Counted from the stretch's first letter, positions 6,670 to 13,079 are shown. The stretch: DNA of 13,079 bases from Bacillota bacterium (GCA_023393045.1 JAEWMV010000007.1:1-13079), one strand, 5' to 3'. Notes: generated by a model from the sequence alone, not told the origin. Numbers and translations: made by a program.

Positions 6670-7789
6670 GGTTTACGCGGTGCTGCTTGCGGGCGGCTTG
6701 TCCGAAAGGTATGGGCAGAACAAGCTTCTCCAGTCGATCAACGGCAAAACGCCGCTCGCGCGCGCGGTGGAGGCGGTGCTTGCAAGCGAAAACCGTCCCG
6801 AGCAGATCGTAATTGCCGCGTCCGCCGAACTGATGGAGGAGGCGCGGCGCATCGCGCGCGAGCGCGCCAACGTGCTCGTGACCCGCGGCGGGGACGCGCG
6901 CGGGGAATCGACCAAAAACGCGCTTGCAGTGCTCGGCGCGTGGGAGGGCATCGTCGCCATCCACGACGCGGCGCGCTGCCTTTTGACCCCGCGTGTGTTC
7001 GACGACGCCGTGGACACCGCGCGCCAATACGGCTGCGGCGTGGCAGCCATACCCGTGCGCGATACGCTGCGCGACGGGCGCGGCGCGGAGGTCTCTCGCG
7101 CGGGGCTCTACGCCGTGCAGACGCCGCAGGCCTTTGACTTAAAGCGCATACGCCTGGCCTATGAGGACGCCTTCCGCGCAGGGCTCGCCTATACGGACGA
7201 TTTGGGCGTGTGGCTCGCGGCGGGGCACGAGGCGCACTACTCTAAGGGCGACATCGCCAACCAGAAGCTGACCTATCCTGAGGATATGCCCTTTTTCTCC
7301 CTCGCGTCCGCAAAAACGGCGCGCATGGGCATGGGAGAGGATACGCACAGGCTCGTTGAGGGGCGAAGGCTCATCCTGGGCGGCGTGGACATCCCGTTTG
7401 AAAAAGGGCTGCTGGGCCATTCCGACGCGGACGCGCTGACCCACGCGATCATCGACGCGCTCCTGGGCGCGGTGGCGCTGGGGGACATCGGGCGCTTGTT
7501 CCCCGATACGGACGCGCGCTATCAGGACATCCGCTCGCTGGAGCTTCTGGAGAAAGTTGCGAAGCTTATCCGTGAAGAGGGCTTTGTTTTCGGCAACGTG
7601 GACGCGACCGTTACGGCCGAGCGGCCGAAGCTTGCTCCCCATATCGACGGCATGCGCCAAAACATCGCGGACGCGCTTGCCTGCGATGTGGCGCGCGTGA
7701 ATGTCAAGGCCACCACCGCGGAGGGCATGAACGACGAAGGGCGCGGCCTTTGCATCACGGCTCGGGCTGTTTGCGCGCTTTACAAATAA
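6662..7789 (+). CDS. ispDF: Bifunctional IspD-IspF (MEP-pathway fusion)
   Basis: One 375-residue protein joins two non-consecutive MEP-pathway enzymes. The IspD half (about 1-215) transfers CMP to 2-C-methyl-D-erythritol 4-phosphate; it shows LAGGLSERYGQNK (R16, K21), HDAAR, IPVRDTLR, QTPQAF, YTDD and NQKLTYPED. The IspF half (about 222-375) cyclises the CDP-ME 2-phosphate intermediate; metal ligands D227 and H229 (GEDTH) and H253 (GHSDAD), plus ALGDIGRLFPDTD and VKATTAE, are present. Such fusions are known in several bacterial groups. The IspD nucleotide-binding loop is two residues shorter between Arg and Lys than usual, and the IspF LGFTGR motif is replaced by MNDEGR. The start overlaps rqcP by 8 bp and has no good Shine-Dalgarno, implying translation coupled to rqcP. 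No terminator is evident before the next promoter. Confidence 0.95.
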   Translation: MDKVYAVLLAGGLSERYGQNKLLQSINGKTPLARAVEAVLASENRPEQIVIAASAELMEEARRIARERANVLVTRGGDARGESTKNALAVLGAWEGIVAIHDAARCLLTPRVFDDAVDTARQYGCGVAAIPVRDTLRDGRGAEVSRAGLYAVQTPQAFDLKRIRLAYEDAFRAGLAYTDDLGVWLAAGHEAHYSKGDIANQKLTYPEDMPFFSLASAKTARMGMGEDTHRLVEGRRLILGGVDIPFEKGLLGHSDADALTHAIIDALLGAVALGDIGRLFPDTDARYQDIRSLELLEKVAKLIREEGFVFGNVDATVTAERPKLAPHIDGMRQNIADALACDVARVNVKATTAEGMNDEGRGLCITARAVCALYK

Positions 7790-7803
7790 TGACGGATTTT
7801 ATA

Positions 7804-7826
7804 AATATGCCATGTTTGCGCATATT
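7804..7826 (+). repeat. Inverted repeat overlapping the T-box promoter -35
   Basis: AATATGC (7804-7810) and GCATATT (7820-7826) are perfect 7-bp inverted arms with a 9-bp spacer, and the right arm covers the first two bases of the -35. No T-run follows, so it is a poor terminator for ispDF; an operator is possible but unsupported. Confidence 0.35.
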
Positions 7827-7853
7827 GACAAACGCCGCATAGGATGATATAGT
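7825..7853 (+). promoter_or_regulatory. Strong promoter of the T-box aspS::gatC-gatA-gatB operon
   Basis: A consensus -35 TTGACA (7825-7830), 17-bp spacer and TATAGT -10 (7848-7853) preceded by TGA (extended -10) make this the best promoter in the window. Transcription should begin near 7860, just before the T-box leader, which suits control by transcription attenuation. Confidence 0.8.
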
Positions 7854-8072
7854 ACCCCTAATTTCAAATTGGCAGGGACGGGCCGAGTAGCCCGGGCGAT
7901 ATGCTTTAGCGAGCCGCGGAGGGTGCAAGCGCGGCGCAGAGTGCCCGGATGCGAAAAACAGCCCCGAGCCGTCGAAAGAAAGCGTTTGCGATTAGACTCG
8001 ACCGCGCGCCGCGCGTTACAGCGGCTGGGCATGATTGTGCTAAGAGATGACGGAACTCTATTTCCGTAAAGC

Positions 8073-8110
8073 AGGGTGGCACCGCGCGAAGCAAACGAGC
8101 TTTTCGCCCC
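8073..8110 (+). promoter_or_regulatory. T-box antiterminator element
   Basis: GGG of the T-box sequence (8074-8076) can pair with CCC (8108-8110) and CGAA (8087-8090) with TTCG (8103-8106), leaving the UGGC bulge (8077-8080) to bind the tRNA 3' end. The 3' arm is also the 5' arm of the terminator, so the two structures exclude each other. Confidence 0.8.
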
Positions 8111-8155
8111 TATTGCATAAAAACTATGCATGTGGGGAGAAGGGCTTTTTATTTT
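8099..8155 (+). terminator. T-box intrinsic terminator
   Basis: GCTTTTCGCCCC (8099-8110) pairs with GGGGAGAAGGGC (8134-8145) with two G-U wobbles and one G-A mismatch. An inner TGCATA/TATGCA helix caps it, and TTTTTATTTT (8146-8155) follows. This is the off state of the T-box, formed when charged tRNA prevails. Confidence 0.88.
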
Positions 8156-8171
8156 ACCATAAATTTTGCAC

Positions 8172-8178
8172 GGAGGAG
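8172..8178 (+). promoter_or_regulatory. Ribosome-binding site fixing the aspS::gatC start
   Basis: GGAGGAG lies 7 nt before ATG 8186. The frame stays open upstream to an ATG at 8126, but that lies inside the terminator hairpin, so the Shine-Dalgarno decides the start. Confidence 0.85.
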
Positions 8179-8185
8179 AGAAAGG

Positions 8186-10264
8186 ATGTATCGGGACGAA
8201 TACTGCGGCATGTTCGCAAAGGACAGCTTGGGCAAACGCTGCCGCGCCTGCGGCTGGGTGAGCGCCAAGCGGGATATGGGCGGCGTGCTCTTCATCGACC
8301 TGTATGACAAAACGGGCGCTTTGCAATTGGTGTTCGACAGGCGGCGCGTCGGCGAGGCGGGCTTTGCCCTCGCGGAAAAGCTCACGAACCAGAGCGTGAT
8401 CGGCGTGGAGGGGGAGATGTGCCTGCGCGACGAGGAGACGAGGAACCCCAAAATTGCCACGGGGGAAATCGAGCTTCGCGCGGATACGCTGCGGCTTCTC
8501 TCCCGCGCGGCGCCGCTGCCCTTTTCGCCGGAAAACCCGCCCGCGCGCGAGGAACTGCGCCTGGCGTACCGCTACCTCGACCTGCGGCGGCAGGGGATGC
8601 AGCGCAATTTGCGCTTTCGCCACATGGTGCAAAAGGCCGCCGAGGATTATCTCGACGAGGCGGGGTTTCTCTTCGTGGAAACGCCTATGCTCACCAAGTC
8701 CACGCCCGAGGGCGCCAGGGACTACCTCGTGCCAAGCCGTGTGCACAAGGGCAAGTTCTACGCGCTGCCCCAGTCCCCGCAGATATTCAAGCAGCTTTTG
8801 ATGGTGGGCGGCGTGGATAAATACTATCAGGTGGCGCGCTGCTTCCGCGATGAGGACCTGCGCGCGGACCGCCAGCCGGAGTTCACGCAGGTGGATATGG
8901 AAATGTCCTTCGTGGAGCAGGAGGACATCCTCAAGCACCTCGAGGCGCTCTTTAAAAGCGTGTTCCACTCCGTCATGGGGCGCGAGTTGGGCTATGGCTT
9001 CCCCCGCATGACGTGGAGGGAGGCCATGGACGTATACGGGTGCGACAAGCCCGATTTGCGCTTCGACCTGCCTATCGTCGATTTGACCGACGCGCTTCGC
9101 GCCTGCTCCTTCAAGGTGTTCCGGCAGGTGATCGAGCGCGGCGGGGTGGTGCGCGCCATCAACGTCAGGGGCGGCGCGGGTATGACGAGGAGCGAGATCG
9201 AAGCCCTCACCGCAAAAGCCCAGAGCTACGGCGCAAACGGCATGGCGTGGATTGCCGTGCGGGAGGACGGGGAACTCTATTCCGTTTTAACGAAGTATTT
9301 TTCCGAGGAGGATATGCAGGCGATTTTAAGGGAAACGCAGGCGGCTCCCGGGGATTTCATACTCTTCTGCGCGGATAAGCTCCATGCCGCGCGAAGCGTG
9401 CTGGGCAAGCTGCGGCTCGACCTCGCGGATCTGTTCAAGCTGCGGCGCGAGGGGGAATACCGCTTTCTTTTCGTGACGGATTTTCCGGAGTTCGAGTACA
9501 GCGAGGAGGAGGGGCGCTACATGGCCGCGCACCATCCCTTCACCATGCCCTATCTCGAGGATATAGAAAAGCTGGAGAGCGACCCCGCATCCGTGCGCGC
9601 GCAAGCGTACGACGTGGTGCTAAACGGTGTGGAGCTCGGCAGCGGCAGCGTAAGGATACACGACCCCGAGGTGCAGCAGAGGATGTTCCGCGCGCTGGGC
9701 TTTACAGATGAGCAAATCGAGGCGCGTTTTGGCTTCATGGTGCGCGCGTTCGGCTACGGCACGCCCCCGCACGCCGGCTTCGCCTTCGGGCTTGACAGGT
9801 TGGTGATGCTGCTCGTAGGCGCGTCGAACCTGCGCGAGGTGATCGCCTTCCCCAAGATCAAGGACGGCTCCTGCCCGCTGACGGAGGCCCCTTCCGATGT
9901 GGACGCGGCGCAGCTTGAAATACTCGGCATTTCGGCCGGAGAGGGCAGGGAGGAGAAGCCCAAAGCGCAAAAGGAAAAAGCCGCCTCACACATCGACGTG
10001 GCGCGCATCGCAAAGCTGTCGATGCTGGCGCTATCCCCCGAGGAGCAGGCGCGCATGGAGGAGGAGATGAAAGGCATCGTCGCCTTCGCGGACACGCTTG
10101 GAGATATCGACGCACAGGGCGTTCCCCCGACCGCGCACGCCGTGCCGCTCACAAACGTCATGCGCGAGGACGAGGTGATGAAGCCTTTGGAGCGCGAAGC
10201 GCTGCTTGCGGGCGCGCCGGAAGCTTTCGACGGATTTTTCCTCGTGCCCCGGGTCGTTGAGTAA
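8186..10264 (+). CDS. aspS-gatC: Aspartyl-tRNA synthetase fused to GatC
   Basis: This 692-residue protein is a bacterial-type AspRS (about 1-582) joined by a Lys/Glu-rich linker (about 583-601) to a complete GatC (about 602-692). The AspRS part has an N-terminal OB anticodon-binding fold (MYRDEYCG, then CGWVSAKRDMGGVLFIDLYD), class II motif 1 (FVETPMLTKSTPEGARDYLVP, about 163-183), motif 2 (FRDEDLRADRQPEFTQVD from 220), an inserted GAD domain (about 310-420) and motif 3 (GFAFGLDR, 531-538). The GatC part shows HIDVARIAKLSMLALSPEE, NVMREDE and a DGFFLVPRVVE end, matching free-standing GatC of about 95 residues. GatC is normally a separate belt-like subunit bracing GatA. The frame is continuous, with no stop or plausible new start at the junction. 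With GatA and GatB next, the protein probably tethers Asp-tRNA-Asn formation to its amidation; non-discriminating activity is inferred. Residue 31, linked to tRNA discrimination, is Met and undiagnostic. Confidence 0.95.
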   Translation: MYRDEYCGMFAKDSLGKRCRACGWVSAKRDMGGVLFIDLYDKTGALQLVFDRRRVGEAGFALAEKLTNQSVIGVEGEMCLRDEETRNPKIATGEIELRADTLRLLSRAAPLPFSPENPPAREELRLAYRYLDLRRQGMQRNLRFRHMVQKAAEDYLDEAGFLFVETPMLTKSTPEGARDYLVPSRVHKGKFYALPQSPQIFKQLLMVGGVDKYYQVARCFRDEDLRADRQPEFTQVDMEMSFVEQEDILKHLEALFKSVFHSVMGRELGYGFPRMTWREAMDVYGCDKPDLRFDLPIVDLTDALRACSFKVFRQVIERGGVVRAINVRGGAGMTRSEIEALTAKAQSYGANGMAWIAVREDGELYSVLTKYFSEEDMQAILRETQAAPGDFILFCADKLHAARSVLGKLRLDLADLFKLRREGEYRFLFVTDFPEFEYSEEEGRYMAAHHPFTMPYLEDIEKLESDPASVRAQAYDVVLNGVELGSGSVRIHDPEVQQRMFRALGFTDEQIEARFGFMVRAFGYGTPPHAGFAFGLDRLVMLLVGASNLREVIAFPKIKDGSCPLTEAPSDVDAAQLEILGISAGEGREEKPKAQKEKAASHIDVARIAKLSMLALSPEEQARMEEEMKGIVAFADTLGDIDAQGVPPTAHAVPLTNVMREDEVMKPLEREALLAGAPEAFDGFFLVPRVVE

Positions 10265-10271
10265 GGAGGGG
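10265..10271 (+). promoter_or_regulatory. Ribosome-binding site of gatA
   Basis: GGAGGGG directly follows the aspS::gatC stop codon (TAAGGAGG) and sits just before ATG 10275, fixing that start over the upstream ATG at 10206, which lies inside the fusion gene. Confidence 0.8.
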
Positions 10272-10274
10272 AGT

Positions 10275-11723
10275 ATGAGCGATATTGTGAAAATGAGCGC
10301 GCTGCAACTGTCAAAAGCGCTTGAATGGCGCGAGGTTTCCGCCGTGGAAGCCGCGAAGGCGTATCTCGATGAAATAGAGAAAAACGACGGGCAGATCGGC
10401 GCGTATCTGACCGTGACGGCGGACGCGGCCATAAAAGAGGCGATAGAGAGCGATGCGCGGCGCGCGCGGGGCGAAGCGCGCTCTCCCTTTGACGGTGTGC
10501 CCGCGGGCATCAAGGACAACATCTGCACCAAGGGCGTGCGTACCACCTGTGCGAGCAAAATGCTTGAAAACTACGTGCCGCCCTACGACGCGGCCGTGAT
10601 GGAAAGGCTAAAGAACGCGGGCGTTGTGACGCTCGGCAAGCTCAACATGGATGAGTTCGCCATGGGCTCTGCCACCGAAAATTCCGCTTTTCAAAAAACG
10701 TGCAACCCTGCGGACGTTTCGCGCGTGCCGGGCGGAAGCTCCGGAGGTTCTGCGGCGGCGGTGATGGCGCATATGGCGGCGTTCGCGCTTGGATCGGACA
10801 CGGGCGGCTCCATCCGCCAGCCCGCGTCCTTCTGCGGCACGGTGGGCCTCAAGCCCTCCTACGGGCGCGTGTCGCGCTACGGCCTTGTGGCGTTCGCCTC
10901 CTCGCTCGACCAGATCGGCCCCCTCGCGCGTGACGTGCGCGACTGCGCCGCTGTGCTTCAATTGATTGCGGGGCATGACGGACGGGACAGCACGTCCGTT
11001 CCCGAAGCCGCGCCCGACTTCCTGCGGGATATTGAAAAAGGAATGAAGGGCATGCGCGTCGCCCTGCCGGGGGAGCTCATGGGCGAGGGCGTCGCGCCGC
11101 AGGTGAAAGCCGCGGTAGAGGGTGCGGCAAAGCTTTGCGAAAAGTTCGGCGCGCATGTGGATGTGCGCTCCATGCCGGAGCTCAAGGGCGCGCTGCCCGC
11201 GTATTACGTCATCTCAAGCGCGGAGGCGTCCTCCAACCTCGCCCGCTTCGACGGCGTGCGCTACGGCTCCCGTGCTTCGAACTTCGAGGGCATGGACGAA
11301 CTTTATGAACGCACGCGCTCGCAATTTTTCGGCGCGGAGGTCAAGCGGCGCATCCTGCTGGGCACGTTTGCCCTGAGCGCGGGTTATTACGACGCGTACT
11401 ATAAAAAGGCGTTGCAGGCGCGCACGCTCATCATGCGCGCGTTCGAGGGAATCTATAAAACTTACGACCTCGTGCTTTCGCCCACCGCGCCCGTCACAGC
11501 GTGGCGCTTCGGCGAAAAGAGCGACCCCATGGAAGCGTATCTGAGCGACGTTTGCACCGTGCCCGCCAACATCGCGGGCATCCCCGCGCTCAGTATGCCC
11601 TGCGGGAAGGATGAAAACGGCCTGCCCATCGGCTTGCAGATCATGGGCAGGCTCTTTGACGAAAGCGTCTTGCTTCGCGCGGCCTGTGCGCTGGAGGGGG
11701 AAATGGGAGGTGTGGAAGAATGA
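10275..11723 (+). CDS. gatA: Asp-tRNA(Asn)/Glu-tRNA(Gln) amidotransferase subunit GatA
   Basis: GatA is the glutaminase of GatCAB: it releases ammonia from Gln (or Asn) and passes it to GatB. The 482-residue product is of normal length and belongs to the amidase-signature family. The Ser-cisSer-Lys triad is intact: K80 (GIKDN), S155 in GGSSGGSAAAV and nucleophile S179 in SDTGGSIRQPA. These fall one position after the Staphylococcus aureus residues K79, S154 and S178. The N-terminus (MSDIVKMSALQLSKAL) and the C-terminal PCGKDENGLPIGLQIMG block are typical. It starts 10 nt after the aspS::gatC stop and overlaps gatB by 4 bp (ATGA), so all three are co-translated from the T-box-controlled mRNA. 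Its GatC partner is the C-terminal domain of the upstream protein rather than a free subunit. Confidence 0.97.
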   Translation: MSDIVKMSALQLSKALEWREVSAVEAAKAYLDEIEKNDGQIGAYLTVTADAAIKEAIESDARRARGEARSPFDGVPAGIKDNICTKGVRTTCASKMLENYVPPYDAAVMERLKNAGVVTLGKLNMDEFAMGSATENSAFQKTCNPADVSRVPGGSSGGSAAAVMAHMAAFALGSDTGGSIRQPASFCGTVGLKPSYGRVSRYGLVAFASSLDQIGPLARDVRDCAAVLQLIAGHDGRDSTSVPEAAPDFLRDIEKGMKGMRVALPGELMGEGVAPQVKAAVEGAAKLCEKFGAHVDVRSMPELKGALPAYYVISSAEASSNLARFDGVRYGSRASNFEGMDELYERTRSQFFGAEVKRRILLGTFALSAGYYDAYYKKALQARTLIMRAFEGIYKTYDLVLSPTAPVTAWRFGEKSDPMEAYLSDVCTVPANIAGIPALSMPCGKDENGLPIGLQIMGRLFDESVLLRAACALEGEMGGVEE

Positions 11724-13079
11724 GCAAAGCCTATGAGATGGTCATCGGCCTTGAGGTGCATGTGGAACTCAAGACCAAAACAAAAATATTCTGTTCCTGC
11801 CCCACGGACTTTGGCGCCGCGCCCAACACCCAGTGCTGCCCGGTGTGCGCGGGATTGCCCGGCGTGCTGCCCGTGCTCAACAAGAAAGTTGTGGAGTATG
11901 CCATCAAGGCGGGGCTTGCGACGCATTGCGCCATCGCGCCCTATTCAAAGTGCGACCGTAAGAACTATTTCTACCCCGATTTGCCCAAGGCGTATCAAAT
12001 ATCGCAATACGACCTGCCGCTGTGCGAGCGCGGGTACGTGGACATCGCCACTGAGGCGGGGGAAAAACGCGTGGGCATCACGCGCATCCACATCGAGGAG
12101 GACGCGGGCAAGCTCGTGCACGACGAGAAGCGCGGCACCTTCATCGACCTCAACCGCTGCGGCGTACCCCTCATCGAAATCGTATCCGAACCGGATATGC
12201 GAAGCGCGGAAGAGGCCGTGGCGTACTTAAAAAAGCTCAGGAGCATCGTGCTCTACACGGGCATTTCCGACGCGCGCATGAACGAAGGGTCGCTGCGCTG
12301 CGACGTGAACATTTCCGTGCGCGAGGCGGGCAGCGAAAAACTCGGTACGCGTGCGGAAATTAAGAATCTCAACTCCTTCGCGTTCGTCGCCAAAGCCATT
12401 GAGTGCGAATACCGCCGCCAGGTGGAGGCGCTGGAGGCAGGGGAGACGCTCGTGCAGGAGACGCGCCGCTTCGATCCGAATTCCGGCAAGACCTTCTCCA
12501 TGCGCACGAAGGAAAACGCCAACGACTACCGTTATTTCCCCGACCCGGACCTGCTGCCCGTCGTCACGGATGGGGAGACGCTCTCCCGCATCGCCGCGTC
12601 CATCCCCAAGCTGCCGGATGAGCGCAAGCGCGCCTATATGGAGCGCTACGGCCTCTCCGCCTACCACAGCGAGCGGCTGGTGCTCGACCCCGCCGTGTCG
12701 GACTTTTTCGACGAGGCCGCAGAGATCACCCAATATCCGCAGACGCTCGCCGCGGTGATGCTCTCCGAGGCGCTTCGCCTGATGAACGAGTCGCAAGCAG
12801 AAACGATTGCCCTTGCGCCTGAAAAGCTTGCCGCTGTGGCAGACATGCTCGGGGAGGGGCGCGTCAATTCCGGCGGGGCGAAAAAGCTCGTCGCCGCGCT
12901 CTGGGGAACAGAGGAGGAGCCGGAAGCCCTGCTTGTCCGCCTCGACCTCGCGCAAATCAGCGACAGGGCCGCTCTCTTTGACGTCGCGCGCCGCGCCGTC
13001 GCGGAGAATCCCGGCATGGCCGGGGATTATAAGGCCGGCAAACAGGCCGCCCTCAAGGCGCTCATGGGTTCTGCCATGG
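11720..13079 (+). CDS. gatB: Asp-tRNA(Asn)/Glu-tRNA(Gln) amidotransferase subunit GatB, 3'-truncated
   Basis: GatB is the kinase/transamidase subunit: it phosphorylates the misacylated Asp or Glu on tRNA with ATP and replaces the phosphate with ammonia. The visible 453 residues run off the window end; the family is about 475-480 long, so only some 25 residues are missing. Recognisable blocks are EMVIGLEVHVEL at the N-terminus, a zinc-type Cys set (C25, C27, C39/C40 and C43), KNYFYPDLPKAYQISQYD, IHIEEDAGKLVHD, DLNRCGVPLIEIVSEPD, ARMNEGSLRCDVNISVR and NDYRYFPDPDL in the catalytic cradle. The C-terminal YqeY-like tail that contacts tRNA begins at about residue 330 and includes the GRVNSGGAKKL segment. 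The start overlaps the gatA stop by 4 bp and follows a GGGAGGTG ribosome-binding site (11705-11712) inside gatA, indicating translational coupling. Confidence 0.97.
   Translation, partial: MSKAYEMVIGLEVHVELKTKTKIFCSCPTDFGAAPNTQCCPVCAGLPGVLPVLNKKVVEYAIKAGLATHCAIAPYSKCDRKNYFYPDLPKAYQISQYDLPLCERGYVDIATEAGEKRVGITRIHIEEDAGKLVHDEKRGTFIDLNRCGVPLIEIVSEPDMRSAEEAVAYLKKLRSIVLYTGISDARMNEGSLRCDVNISVREAGSEKLGTRAEIKNLNSFAFVAKAIECEYRRQVEALEAGETLVQETRRFDPNSGKTFSMRTKENANDYRYFPDPDLLPVVTDGETLSRIAASIPKLPDERKRAYMERYGLSAYHSERLVLDPAVSDFFDEAAEITQYPQTLAAVMLSEALRLMNESQAETIALAPEKLAAVADMLGEGRVNSGGAKKLVAALWGTEEEPEALLVRLDLAQISDRAALFDVARRAVAENPGMAGDYKAGKQAALKALMGSAM

Larger units (their letters stand above)
7861..8155 (+). 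ncRNA. T-box riboswitch, Asn specifier
   Basis: This leader senses uncharged tRNA and permits read-through into the operon. Stem I is recognisable: base pairing GAC (7877-7879) with GTC (7971-7973) and GGGC (7880-7883) with GCCC (7961-7964); a loop-E specifier bulge with GAGTAG on the 5' side and GCGAAAAACA on the 3' side; CCGGGC (7892-7897) paired with GCCCGG (7943-7948); and the distal double T-loop signature AGCGAG (7908-7913) plus GGTGCAAGC (7922-7930). Aligned to the GAAA-triplet-A layout of known T-boxes, the specifier is AAC (7957-7959), an Asn codon. Stem III is ACGGAA (8050-8055) with TTCCGT (8062-8067). The T-box sequence AGGGTGGCACCGCG is at 8073-8086; its UGGC bulge pairs with tRNA ending GCCA, fitting the G73 of tRNA-Asn. 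Stem II was not resolved. The riboswitch is certain; the specifier is likely. Confidence 0.95.

Noticed and set aside
7790..7826. Intrinsic terminator after ispDF
   Set aside because: The 7-bp inverted repeat is AT-rich with a 9-nt loop and no downstream T-run; too weak to call.
8001..8027. Short CG-rich repeat-like stretch suggesting a repeat element
   Set aside because: It falls within the T-box stem II region and is better explained as part of leader folding than as an independent repeat.
8126..8185. Upstream ATG giving a longer AspRS
   Set aside because: It lies inside the T-box terminator hairpin and before the GGAGGAG site; MYRDEYCG at 8186 matches the AspRS N-terminus.
7799..8968. 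389-codon minus-strand open frame across the T-box leader
   Set aside because: It reads through the T-box and AspRS OB-fold in reverse, has no recognisable motif, and the region is explained by the riboswitch and aspS.
9986..10264. Separate gatC gene with its own start
   Set aside because: No ATG, GTG or TTG lies at proper distance from either purine tract in the linker; the first in-frame options (GTG 9998, ATG 10022) fall inside the conserved GatC helix. The frame is continuous with AspRS.

Overview
This window is about 13 kb of GC-rich bacterial chromosome with every supported gene on the + strand. It reads as core (housekeeping) DNA of an uncultured Gram-positive, Clostridia-like bacterium. 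Pointers to that are a T-box leader, an RqcP (YabO) S4 protein, a pth-mfd-...-rqcP order reminiscent of the Bacillus subtilis pth-mfd-...-yabO cluster, a lipoprotein-type PPIase and an IspD-IspF fusion. A lineage such as Christensenellales is a guess from GC content and gene style, not demonstrated. No tRNA, rRNA, CRISPR array, insertion sequence or phage gene was seen.

Layout. (1) 1-615: 3' part of a beta-lactamase-fold serine hydrolase. (2) 607-4804: a promoter, a structured 5' leader, then pth and mfd overlapping by 8 bp. (3) 4786-6336: an extended -10 promoter inside the end of mfd, a secreted PrsA/SurA-like lipoprotein and a GC-rich hairpin terminator. (4) 6357-7789: a promoter, rqcP, then an ispD-ispF fusion overlapping rqcP by 8 bp. 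(5) 7825-13079: a near-consensus promoter, a complete T-box leader with terminator, then aspS::gatC, gatA and gatB; gatB runs off the window end.

The most notable part is region 5. Aspartyl-tRNA synthetase and the GatC subunit of the tRNA-dependent amidotransferase are encoded as one 692-residue polypeptide, followed by GatA (10 nt gap) and GatB (4 bp overlap). The T-box specifier reads AAC (Asn) and the acceptor-pairing bulge UGGC matches a G73 discriminator, as in bacterial tRNA-Asn. The simplest reading is a transamidation operon: a non-discriminating AspRS mischarges tRNA-Asn with Asp, GatCAB amidates it, synthetase and amidotransferase are covalently tethered, and transcription is induced when Asn-tRNA-Asn runs low. 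The fusion, T-box sequence and gene order are seen directly; the non-discriminating activity and tethered complex are inference.

The other genes serve translation quality control (Pth, RqcP), transcription-coupled repair (Mfd), folding of exported proteins (PPIase) and MEP-pathway isoprenoid synthesis (IspDF).
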